A DNA stretch of 64,000 nucleotides from Axinella damicornis (lineage: Eukaryota > Porifera > Demospongiae > Axinellida > Axinellidae). Where the stretch lies: assembly GCA_963931865.1 (NCBI GenBank), contig OZ007515.1:11481663-11545662 (forward strand), given 5' to 3'. The number at the start of each line of letters is the position of its first letter. The first letter of the stretch is position 1. The position numbers were made by a program, and so were the translations under genes. Below are positions 49,737-61,404 of this stretch, one piece after another. The notes beneath the pieces were generated by a model. That model worked only from the letters and a program-made list of their open reading frames with translations, did no database searches and was not told where the DNA came from.

Positions 49737-52700
49737 TCAGTTTAATTTTTGAATGGTCTCGTGCAGTTCCTTGCTAATATCAGAAAGTCTGTGGAAGCGT
49801 ACAATAAGGGCACTGAGATGGTCTTGGTTTGGAATCTGCTTTCTTGCTGCTAGTATCATGTCAAGCAGCTTGATGGTGTCCGTCTCTCCTGGTTCGGCCA
49901 CCGCCTCCAGTTGGGGACTGAAGCGGTAGAAAAGAATGCCCTGCTCTCTGCACCGGCACTGGCAGTCCTCTGCCACAGTTTCTGACTCAACAAGCTATAC
50001 ACCAGAGAGAAACATTAGTGGGGTAGGTGTGTTACTCAAGCACTACCAGGTGCAGCAACACATGCACAATAAAATGTAACAACTACAGACTTACCGCATT
50101 AGACAGCAGTAGGACCAGGTTTGATGCCCTGCTCACGGACTCTGAAAACCCCAGCTGCCTGAAGAGGATTGCGAAGGAATTGTGGGCATCGACATTTCCA
50201 AGTTTCTCATCAGGATTCTTTCCACTGCCAACAGACACCACCAATGAGATGGGGAGCTTCTGTTTTCTTTCGTATTTGTAGAAATTCTGGAGTTTTGTCA
50301 GTCCCTTTGCACAAGGGTTGTTGGCCAACACACCTCCATCTACGTAATTGTCTAACTCGTTGAAGAAGGTGGGTGCTGCAGAAGTGTACCGGGCTACTTT
50401 CCAGACCAGTTCTGCATTGAGTAGATTGAAACAAAGCTAAAACAGCATTGCAGATCACATCACTGAACTGTCTATCTGAGTGTTATACAAGTGGATGTGC
50501 CGGGGGGACTATAAAGAGTGTTGCACAACCTTTACACCTCAAGAATGTTGGGCAGGGATCCGAGTGGAAACCCAGCTTGGGCTAGGCTACAAGGAGATGC
50601 AATCGGGGACACAATTGGGGAGCATGCAGCTGCTCAATCGGGTCAATAATTACAAGCTGACTGGACCCAGTGCTCGGCAGAGACGTTATTGCACAAGGCT
50701 GTTGCGCATCAGAGTAAGGAGCTACGCCAGACTTAGGCAAACACAGTGAGGGTGGCAAGACCTCTGAAGCATTTCTATGTCTGAGAGGGAAGATTTGTGC
50801 ATGCATGAGCAACGGCTAATGTAAATGGAGGTGAAAGTTTGTCAGACCTGCACAGAGAGCTGCTAGGCGCCGGACCACATGCAGTCATTTATCACATGCG
50901 GCTGTATCATAATATCCAGGAAATGTACTATAGGTGAATCTTGACAAATTTAATTAAAGGAACCAAATTGTTGCTAGCAACATACGTTTGCTGTAGTCAT
51001 CCCCAAAACAGTTGTTAAAGAAACGGAGTTTCGGGTTGATGCTGCTCTTGTTCACAGCTGCTATCAACACCCTGTTGAAAAATAACAGCCAAATTTCAAA
51101 ACTAGACGATCCATTTCTTACTCATCACTCATCACAGGAGAAAGCTGAAGTGGTTATGAAAAACAATAAAGAGCACATTATGACATCATCATGATGTCAT
51201 CATGCACTCTTTAACTTGATGGGTTCACTGCACTGCATACCTTGGGTACCTCACATCAGACATGCGTATATTTGCCCCCAACTCTTCCTGCAAGATCTTC
51301 TCCAGTGCAATAGTGTCATATCCCGTCCCTGGAATGAGACCCTTGGCAAAGATTTCATCCTTCATCCTGAAGAACAGCTGGCGAAGCTGGTGAAGCGACT
51401 TTCCACCTACAAAACATAAGTAGTCATACAATTCAGTCATATGAACAGTTTTAAGGAGAAACGCGAGGAGATTCCTTTCCAAAAACTAGTACAATTTTTT
51501 GAGGTGCATAAAATTCACAGTATCGTGGATTCTCTCAGACTGTGAAAAATCAACGTCGTCAGATTATTGGGCATGACTAACCAGAATCCTCAATCTGTGA
51601 AAACTATTGCTACAATATATTGCAGGAAGCTAATATACACCAACATGCATATGAGGTGTACAAGGGGGCGGGGGATACTTACCAGATATCGATTCTCTCT
51701 CAGAGCTAGGAACTCTAACATCAACCTTCGCTGTTGCATAAAAGTACAAACAAAGTGGCACTATTATGGTAATTACCATAGACCATGGCCAGCGCCAGAA
51801 TCCCTCCCGCAGAAGACCCCACGATCCAGTCAAAGAGCTCCGTGATCTTCCTCCCTGTTGCCTCCTCAATCTGACTCAGGATCTCAATCTCGATCAACCC
51901 ACGCATGCCACCACCATCCAGTGATAAGATTCTGCTTCCTGCCTTCCTGCAAATCCTGAGTTTCTTGAGCTTTTCCATGAGAGGTCCAGCATCGTTAGAA
52001 TCTGCAAGATGGACACTGGCATCTGCAAGCTTGAGCTCGACGCTGGCTTCAAGCTCACTATAATGTGCTGCAAGCCGAGATGTCCAAGAGTCACAGGCTA
52101 TACCTGTTGCATCATGAGAGATTTCCTCTGAGCCCTTTTCAGAGTGAACTTTCAAAAAAGGTTGAACAATTGAACGCGTACGTTCCCTGCCTCTAGCCCT
52201 GGTCGCCCCAACTGATTTCAGAAATTTTGCCATTTCTTGCACGTCTTCTTGGTTCACATACTCTGTTGCGGTAGCAATGCTTTCAGAGCGCGCTAACTCC
52301 ACAGCCTTGCCAGAAATGCATTTGTCAAAACTAAACTGACCATACAAGGGGGACTTTGGTGTTTTGGGAAGAGGTGAAAATGGGATGGGAGGTGTCGAGT
52401 CCTGCCTGCAGAAATATCTCTGAGGACCTTCGACGAGATCGAGCGGAGCCTTCTGCAAGGCATTTTTTGTGTTCACGTTGGCTCCAAAAGAAACAAGGAC
52501 TTTGGCAGAGTAGAGGTCACAAGCCTATAAAAATGGATAAACATCCACTTCATGCAGCGATATTATTATACTGAATCAGTGATCACAGTATATAGAGCAC
52601 TGAGTGTGTTACCTCAGCAGCAAGGTGTAATGCTGTCATGTCATTTTCAACCTGGAGGTTGACATCAGCATCACTATAGGTCAGCAGTGACACAAGGAGT

Positions 52701-54932
52701 TCCAGCTTCTCTTTCCGCTCTGCCTTGTTCGCACACTTTCTCTTCACAATGGCATGAAGGGGGGCGTCACCATTAACGTCAAGCTCATTTGCATCAACAC
52801 CTGGCTGCTGGAGATCCTGAATAAGAGACTGATAAAGAGGCATATCAGTGAGGAGTGTGACCTTTCACACTCTCTTTGCTATGCAAAACGGTTATTATCC
52901 TGGAAGCCCACCACTGACCTCAGTGCAATGTGCTTGTATTTTGTAATCTTAGATTTTGGTACTTCAAGAGCAAGCCATACAATGATGAACTCACTCCAAT
53001 GCTGCTTGGGTTGTGCAGAGATGAGGGTCCTGTTCCCAAGAAATAATCCTGCACACGAGCAGGAAAGTTAACACAAAGTGATCAGCATAGCAGCAGCAAT
53101 TTACGACCAAATTATTTGAAAGGTGCAATTATTACCTTGATACTCTGCCCCACAAAATGAATCACGTCAGGCTGTAGGAGGATAACCATTATATGTCATT
53201 CCAGTGATCATGTGATCATGGCAGGGGCAGGACAAGATCATGTGCACTGTCATTCCAGTGACCATGTGATCATGGCAGGAGTAGGACAAGATCATGTGTA
53301 CTGTCGTTCTAGTGACCATGTGACCACGGCAGGGGTAGGACAAGATCATGTGCACTGTCATTCTGTATGATGTAAGGAAAGTTTGTCTACCTCTTTCTCC
53401 ATGTGAGAAGGCTACTTTCAGTTTGTGCATCCTGCATGAAGAGTATCATCCAATATGCCATGCACTGTGGGCCCACACATGACAAGTTGTGTCCAGGGAA
53501 TCTCACTGAGGACATGCAGACTTGTCTGGTTAGCAGCATTAGGTGTAAGTCAATAGAGGGCTCCACTGCGCCCAGGCAAACTTGTTGTTGTGGCAATAAT
53601 TATGTGTACAGATGCCACTGTGTGCACATGGACCTTGTTCCACCCACTGTGTTTAGGGAATAGTATTGATAATAGTATTCATGTCGCATTCATAGTAATA
53701 GGGTCCATATTGCATGTGCCATTTTTGGTCAGGCCAAGACAAGGTTTAGTAGAATCATAGCTTAGTCATCATAGTTTGATGTAAAATAAACAACAGCTGT
53801 GATCTCAGTCAAGAACCATGGCCAGCTCAATGCTGGGTGACTTTGATGTTCACATGCTGGCATGCATGTTGTCAAAAATGCCGTGAGGCAGTATTTTAGC
53901 GTTACATTTGGCACAATTTTAAAAGTATGATGAAACTGTTTCAAAGTAACACTTTTGGTGCTATAAGTTCAAAGTGGGTGATTTTAAATTAGCCTAGCCT
54001 CGTATTGATCCAGGCATTCTTAGTCTCGCAGGCCAGCTTCTCGCCACACCTACCACCTGCGACTGACAAACACTGGGGTGAGAAGGCCTGGGTACGAGGC
54101 TATAAAACGTCTACGTATACAACAAACAGCTCTCTGCTCCCTGAAATTGTGCAGTGAAATGTTTAGTTTGTTGTGCAGTTGATCTTGAAACTGAGTAGTC
54201 TCGCGGCCTGCCCATGGGATTAGTAACTCAATCTCAGGCTCTCAACTCAAACACCCTTGTCCCATCCTGTCTCCTACCCCAGTATTGTGAGGAGAGAGCC
54301 TGAGACAGATGCTACAATGCATATGGACAGGGGAGGGGAAAGGAAGGATGGAGGTGGGGAAGGGAAGCTGGCGTTTGCAGGCACCATAGATATACAACGT
54401 TGTGTTGTATATCTATGCAGGCACCCTCCCTTTAAGCACGCTCCAACACTACTTCTGGTCACTTCTACTTTACAACAACTTTGCAACTCATAGTCTTGTC
54501 CCCCTTAGTCCCTGCATGCAGTCCAGCGGGCTAGCCCCTCGAATTTTCCCCATTGCGTGCTGGAGAAAGCGAAGGCCTAGCTTGTTCTGAGACTAGGTCT
54601 TCTTGTGTACAGTGGGACGGGCTGCCAACAAAACGTATACTAATTAAGCATCTTTCCAAATCACTGTCCAACGTTTGACGCCTGGAAACGAGACGAGGCT
54701 ACGTTCCCAGCCCTTTAGTCCATGGACGCCTCAGGTTTTGCACCTCTTGTGGCAAGCCATACACTTTATACTGTTGAGACTATATACGTATACGAGGTTA
54801 ATACGTAGTGCACACAACATAATTATGCCTTACAATAGGAGAGACGGCTCTTGGAGGTGGTCTACTAGATTTCTGGTGAGAAGTTAGAGATCTCTGCATG
54901 CTTCGCTCTGCCCCTTCCTTCGAGCGATCCAT
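49737..54932 (-). CDS. Ankyrin-patatin phospholipase 3, 659 aa
   Basis: Exons (complement): 54834-54932, 53136-53171, 52995-53048, 52613-52828, 51777-52524, 51241-51406, 50986-51071, 50095-50411, 49737-49994. The sum is 1,980 nt in frame. The first exon is a proposal: it starts at an ATG, is Ser/Arg/Pro-rich like its paralogues and ends in phase 0 at GTAAGG. Ankyrin-like repeats lie at about residues 64-160. The linker is longer than in the other copies (the 748-bp exon is 138 bp longer). The patatin domain has DGGGMRG, nucleophile GSSAG and DGGVLANNP. The small residue after Ser differs from copies 2 and 4 (Ala instead of Thr). It is expected to be a phospholipase A2 or lysophospholipase; substrate unknown. 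Confidence 0.85.
53196..53363. repeat. Minisatellite, about 54-bp units, three copies
   Basis: Units start TGTCATTCCAGTGATCATGT and end GACAAGATCATGTGCAC. The array is in the first intron of phospholipase 3. Confidence 0.9.
53995..54102. mobile_element. TAGCCTCG-family MITE, 108 bp
   Basis: Ends TAGCCTCGTAT and GGTACGAGGCTA, with internal GCCTGG-type inverted sequence. Same family as 43748-43841. No target duplication is recognisable, so this is an older copy. It lies in intron 1 of phospholipase 3. Confidence 0.6.
54386..54416. mobile_element. 31-bp hairpin insertion with 9-bp TSD
   Basis: Perfect 13-bp arms ATAGATATACAAC around GTTGT, flanked by GCAGGCACC on both sides (54377-54385, 54417-54425). 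The size is far below a normal MITE. It is either a terminal remnant or a deletion derivative in intron 1 of phospholipase 3. Confidence 0.6.
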
Positions 54933-55135
54933 CTTAGTAGGTACAGGTATTACACAAGCTAGAACCGCGTGACATCCAGCCCCGCCTACCTCCTAACCAG
55001 GAAGTTGGAAATACCTATATATTGTCAAAGGAAGTTGAGAAGCCATGGGAGCAAGGCTACAATATCATAATGAGACTGAAGCCAGCCTGTATATACATTA
55101 CAGAATTCATAGCTAGTTAGTTTCATAACAAAATG

Positions 55136-58100
55136 CTATAATGATTTACTTAATCCATCTGTAAGTGAAACATTTCGGACCCCGTGGATCTTTCTGCTTG
55201 CATCTGCAAGCCTGTGGAAGTGCAGCACCATTTCACCAAAGTCGGTACGATTTGGGATGTGCTTTCTTGCCATTAGAATCATGTCCAGGAGCTTTGCGTT
55301 ATCTGTCTCTCCCGATCCTATCTCCTCCTCCAGTTGTGGGCTGAAACGGTAGAAGAGGATACCCTGCTCCTTGCAGCGAGTTCTGAAGTTCTCAGCAACC
55401 ACCTCGGCCTCCACCAACTGTACAAGAAGTAACAATACAACATCACATGTTCCAACCTGGACTGAAACCGCTACTAGTTGGGGGTAGCTAACTATAGTTT
55501 GGTTACAATAGAGTGAACAGCCTAATGGAAAGAAATTTACTGTTCATTACAGTCCAGCAGCACTTACTGCGTTAGTGAGAAGTGTGACAAAGTTTGTGGC
55601 TTTATCCATGATTGATTCCTCTGCAAAATCAAACCAATGCTTCCCAAAGAAGAAAAAATCCCGTGCATCGATGCTTCCCAGTTCCATCTCCGGCTGCCTT
55701 CCACTGCCCACGGAGACCACAATGGAGACAGGGAGCCTCAGCCCTTGCTCCCGGTAGTGCTTCTGTATCCTGGACAGCCCACTGTCAACAGGGTTCTGGG
55801 CCAGCAGCCCAGCATCCACATAGTCATCCATCTCGTTGAAGAACATCGGAGCAGCAGAGGTGTACTGGGCCACCTTCCAAACAGGTTCTGCAGTAGTGGT
55901 AATTTCATGCATGTTTCACATATGTATGTATGATTGTGATCATCACTGCATAGGCATGCCTCATGGTGAGTCAACTTACGTGTGCTGAACTGATCATCGA
56001 AGCAGTTATTGAAGATGTGCAGCTTTGGGTTGATGGTATGCTTGTACACAGCTGGAATCAGGACCCTAATCAATAAAGGTGTCCACAGGTCAATACCATG
56101 CATGCATATGGGTATCCCTATACTGAATTACATACAGTGGCCATGCTTCCCTATTCCGCTTGAACTACCAGGGAGCACAGGAAATCAAATGCAACCAACG
56201 GCTTTGACAGCATTAAACTGGCAAACTAGTCTTACATTCTTGCCTGTGTGCCTGTATGTGTGTCATTAGCTTCTTGCCGCTTAATTACCATACTTTGCTC
56301 AATGTCCGTTTATGTTTAGAAGCAAATATTACATAACTGTCTGGGAGAGGCATTCGTGAGCAGAAACCCAGGTAACATAAAAGTATGCTTGTTTGTCTTC
56401 TTTGCTACTGGCATTTAATTACAGGTAAATTCATCTACACACCTTGGATACTGGACATCATTCATACTGACTTCACCCATCTCATCCTTCAAAATCTTTT
56501 CCAAAGCCTCAGTGTTGTAGGCCATACCGGCCCGGGCATTGCCAAATATTTCATCCTTCATCCTGAAGTAGAGCTGTCGAAGTTCGCTGAGGGACTTCTT
56601 TGCTGCGCACAGAACAAGACAATGCTTACACTGTAAAATGTAATCGGTTGTTTTAACCACAGAGTGGTTACCTTGAATTGGTTGCAGAGAACCTGGAGAC
56701 CATGGTTTACTCATGCAAGTTGGGCTTATAGAGTTATAATTGCATAAGACAACCTGCAAAGGTAACTGGCCCAGATCATCTTACTGCTGATCTTGGGAAC
56801 ATGGCAGCATGTCCCTCACAGATGTTTAGTGGTTAAGATCACACAACTGTGGTTGTAGATAATCTGGACCATCATCCTCTGAAGTTCCCTAATGCAATTA
56901 GTCTCTGAACCCCTTCTTCTAACCACGTCTCCAGCTTGTCTGCAACCAGAGTAACCACCCTGGGTTGAAACAACTGATTTGTTTTTGCAGTGATATATAA
57001 GGTGGAAGACAAGCACAGCATGGAAACTGAATGTGCAGTATGTTAGGGGAGTGGTTTCTATCTTCGTGTTTCACAGGTATAATTTGGGAAGGATTGTACT
57101 GATCTGAGATACAGCCTATCTGCATGGGTACAAGAGGATGTGGCTGTCATTGTCAGAGCAACGGAAACCTGGATTATAGCCAAAAGGTCAACCGCCTCTT
57201 CGAAGCCTGCTACCTTATTGTGGAACAAATGACATTATAGCTAAATCTGCAGCCCTCACCATAAACAAGAGCGAGTGCCACAATTCCTCCCGTGGAGGAG
57301 CCAATGATCCAGTCAAAGAGTTCTGTGATCTTCCTCCCAGTTGCTCGCTCAATTTGACACAGGATTTCAATCTGGATCAGCCCACGCATGCCACCGCCAT
57401 CCAGTGAGAGGATTCTACCTCCTGCATTCCTGTATATTCTCAGCTCTCTCATTTGCATTGCCAATGACATTGCCTCGTCCGGAGTGAGAGGGACGGATAC
57501 ATTCGAAAGCCTCTGATCAATACTATTCTCTAGCTCACTGTATTGTACTGTGAGCTGAGTTACACAAGAGCTAGCAGCTGTTGTTTTTCTCCCTTTTTCC
57601 CCACTACCCTGAAACGCAGTGTCGGGAAACGGTAGCACCTCCATCGGAGTTCTGTGCAGTTCCAGCTCTCTAGCTCTCATCGCTCCCACCTCTCTCAGAA
57701 ACGAGCTTAGCCGTTCGGAATGTTTCTGCGTCCTGCCAACTCCTTCAATAGCGTGAATATATCGGTGAGGACCCTCCACAAGATCAAGAGGAGTGTTTCG
57801 ATGAACATTCTTGACATTGACTTCAGCACCAAAAGCCACCAGAGCTTTGCTAGACTGGATGTCACAAGCCTATATGTTCAATTGATAAAACTATAATCAC
57901 CAGTATACAAGTACAACAGCATTCATCCATATACATGTATATACACAGAATGCAATTTTGTTTGTTACTATACAGTATGCACAGCACAACAACATTCATT
58001 CTGTCACCTATATTATACCTGAGCAGCAAGGTGCAGTGCAGTCATTTTGTTTACGGTCCAGAGACTGACGTCTGCGTTGCTGTAGGTGAGCAATGCCACG

Positions 58101-60137
58101 AGAAGGTTCAGCTTCTCCTGGTGACGCTCTTTCCTCTTGACAATGGCATGAACGGGAGCATCACCATTAGCATTGCGGGCATTAGCATCCACCCCTGGCG
58201 TCTGAAGCTGGTGAACTAGAGACTGTGTATGCAGCAACAAGATGCTATGTAAAGATATCAGATCATGCACCAGGGCCTGCTGTCTTTATTCATGCACTTG
58301 AAGGTGCCTCATTTATCCGAACATTTTCTTTTGCCACACATAGCATCTACAATAGCTGATGACTGTACAGGATGGTCCTGATTCATCATTGCATAATCAC
58401 TTGTGACATTCCATATATAGACATACCTCAGCTGAGCTTGGGTTGTGCAATGACTTTGGTGAGTTGCTTGGAAAGAACAGATCCTATAATGTAGCATAAT
58501 AATCAGTAGATTCAGTCAGTCTACACCAGTAAAAGACCATGGGTTTATCTGGAAAGCAGCTCAAGCAAAGTATGTCCCACCATAGCCTCGTTCCCAGGCC
58601 ACGCGTCCTGGGAACAAGGCTAGTCCCACCACTTCTTTGTTAGGATTCATATGTAACATGTCAAGTTTAGTAGTACGTTACTGATAACATAACGTTATGC
58701 ACTTTGTTTGTGGAGCTTTTAGTGGCTGCTTTGGTGAAATGCAAGCAAAGGGGATGTTTTGGTGACAAGATTTCTAATGGCCTCTCATTTGCAAAGCTTT
58801 TAAGGAACATTTTGCTAACAAGCAGACACAATCCCAACAAGGTGTACCATGACCTCCATACCTGTCTCTTGAGCTGCATGGGAAAGCATTTTGCTGCAAC
58901 AAACTCGACCTACTAGTGTAGTCATGCATTAGCCTCAGCGCAGTAGGGATTGTGCATACTGGCGCTCAGAAGAGCAGAGGTACCAGGTAACATACTACAT
59001 GTATTTAGCCAGTGGGGGGCGACTGTCCTACACACACAGCTATGTTGAACAACATGTGAAACGTTGCCTTTTCATTCTGAACATATTGCTATATTTTGCT
59101 GATTACATCATGCTCACATGAATGAATAGCCTCATTCTCAAGTTCTGCCCAGCTTTTTCACATTTGCAGAACGGGGGGGGGTTACATAACCATGCAGTAC
59201 ATTGCCTGTTAAAAATTTCCGTAGACACAGCAGTAACTAACTGGTATGAGAATGCATGGATCATCACCTTCAAGGCATCCACAATTCTTTCCGGGTGAAG
59301 ATCCTCCGGCTGAGAAAATATGAATTTCAAAAGGGTTAGCTACAGAAAATGTGCTAGCTAGCTAGCTATTCAGCCTTCGCATTTCAAAACTTAAATTCTT
59401 TGAATTCAAGCCCAAGGGAGCACTACATCTGTAGCAATCTTGTCTGCCTCACACAAGCCCGGATTTTTGTCACAGGAGTGCCAAGATAAAGCTTTTGATT
59501 AAGTAGGTTCAGTGGTGGTACATTTAAGCAGCTACTTTGTTGCTGCAATACACATCATTGACAGCATGGCATGCATGCAAAGGCATTCATAGCGATAGGT
59601 CACTTCCTGGATGACAGCAGGCCACACAAACTGCAGCTTTGGCTATAATTACACTTCCTCAGGAGTTTAAACTCAGCTGTCCGAGGTGAAGATGAGGACC
59701 AGTACAAAGGGGATTGACATACTTGGACCCCCCATACACATAGCTATGCAGCATACTGATATTAAAAAAATAAAAAGTCTAAGCTTTTGATAATAAACTT
59801 CATGGTTCCAATTCCGTGAGGTTTATTACATGTATCTCTGTCTAGGTCCCAGTTGGTAATGGTTGCCATGGTAACGGAGTAGCAGATATCACTGAGATAA
59901 GAAAAATGACAAACGTACCAGGTGAGCACGAAGTTCAGCAGCAGGCGACTTATCAGAGGAACTGTGCGCGGGATCCTCACTTTTTCTGGAGCTGGCCGGT
60001 CTCACACGAGGAGCTACATCCATCTCTGATAGCGATTGGACAAGGGCCATACCAACGCGGGCCATTTTCGTTCTACTTTTGACGTGCAGCGGTTGCAATG
60101 CCCGGTACATGGTCGAGCTAGCTTTATAACGCCGCAT
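55136..60137 (-). CDS. Ankyrin-patatin phospholipase 4, 659 aa
   Basis: Exons (complement): 59919-60137, 59268-59309, 58427-58483, 58019-58222, 57260-57869, 56443-56602, 55980-56065, 55568-55887, 55136-55417. The sum is 1,980 nt in frame. Possible starts are the ATGs at 60135-60137, 60108-60110 and 60063-60065; the first gives 659 aa. N-terminal Ser/Arg-rich segment; ankyrin repeats about 107-200; patatin domain with DGGGMRG (about 330) and nucleophile GSSTG (about 362). The catalytic aspartate motif reads DAGLLAQNP (about 485), with Ala where copies 2 and 3 have Gly, but the Asp is kept. C-terminal helical segment without known domain. The gene is head-to-head with the membrane protein gene at 61405, about 1.3 kb apart. 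Confidence 0.88.
58583..58622. mobile_element. 40-bp hairpin MITE, perfect 9-bp TSD
   Basis: TAGCCTCGTTCCCAGG and its near-inverse with a tiny loop, flanked by GTCCCACCA on both sides (58574-58582, 58623-58631). Same family as 43748-43841. It lies in an intron of phospholipase 4. Confidence 0.85.
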
Positions 60138-61242
60138 AGCGCTTACTGCGCACCTAGCAACGTGACCGGATAAACTTTGGCCTTATTGTATAGAGCGGAC
60201 GTACGTTGTACTTTGGAATCAGGATGGTCCTTATTCAGTTCTCGGATGTCGTAGCTGACCTTTCAACTATTGCACCCGATTCCAAGTAGGGATGGTACAG
60301 AGGTCAATGGCAGTGGTGTAGCAGGCTACACCTGGCCGATGGTCTTTCATTTGTCTGTAATATCATGCAGCAATGACGTTTTTTTATCTTGTATCATTTA
60401 ATGCGTGCAGCAGAAAAAGTAGAATAGGTGAATCAGATGCTTTGCATGGATCTTGAAAAATATATTGTGATGTCACAGATCATGTGCACAGCTCAAGAAA
60501 AAAAGATGCTTAAAATTAATTGGAACTAGCACTGCAGCACTGTGAATGTGCAAGTGTATACTCCCCTACTCCATAGTGTTTTTAACAAGGAGCACCTTGG
60601 TTACATTGGTATAATTATGTGCGGAAAGGGAATTTAATCAGTGAACTTGACCTTTACACTAAGACCAGGCATGCAAAGTCCCAACCTTGAACCCAAGCTC
60701 CAAACTTTACCTCAGTGTATGTGCAAAAGGTCAAAGTTCACCTATTAGATTCCATAGCTCCCTTTTCCCATGCCCCTTCATATTTTGCTAGCACCCTAGC
60801 TACGAACATTCTCAGGTCGCAATGTGAATGGAACAAATTGCTGTCATGACTACCTCTGATTCTATTTGTCATTAGGCTATAACTGTAGCACAACTTAATC
60901 GGGTGTACGTAGGTGACAGCTATATATACCGCAATTGCATCCTCAACTCCTTGCTGTTCACGATACAGGAGAATCATGCACAAATTTTAAAATTGCCAAG
61001 CAATGCACAATCAGGCTCGAAACTGCAACATGGACTGATGTTGAACCACCTGCATTGCTTGTTTAGAACATGTGTATGAATATCTTGTGCAAAGATACTA
61101 CAAAAAGACTAGCTAATTATAAATGCACTTTTATCACTGCATTGTCATTCACGCTATATACTCACAATACTAAATTAATGTATAGCTAGTGAGTGTTGTT
61201 TTATCAGCTGCCAATGCAGCGCTTGTGGTAACTAGGGAGATT
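60138..61242. other. Divergent intergenic region, no gene seen
   Basis: Between the start of phospholipase 4 and the upstream units of the membrane protein gene. It is AT-rich with short poly-A runs and no supported coding exon. Promoters for both genes must lie here. Confidence 0.6.
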
Positions 61243-61305
61243 CATACACCAGTCAGATGACATTTATACACCAATCAGATGATATTTATACACCAATCAG
61301 ATGAC
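61243..61305 (+). promoter_or_regulatory. Three 22-bp tandem units with CCAAT boxes
   Basis: TACACCAATCAGATGA-type units at about 61244, 61266 and 61288; two contain CCAATCAG, the consensus for NF-Y, and the first has CCAGTCAG. They lie 100-160 bp upstream of the ATG at 61405, a usual distance for CCAAT boxes. Function is inferred. Confidence 0.45.
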
Positions 61306-61404
61306 TCCATGTCCTGTTTACTAGTAAGTAGCTAGAGATAAAAGAGTACTAGCTATGTGAAAGCCAGCTAAGTGACAACTTATAGCTTAGCTGCTAGAAA
61401 GAAG

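Noticed and set aside
61372..61404. Extended start for the membrane protein gene
   Set aside because: The codon at 61372 is GTG; the ATG at 61405 gives a clean signal peptide.
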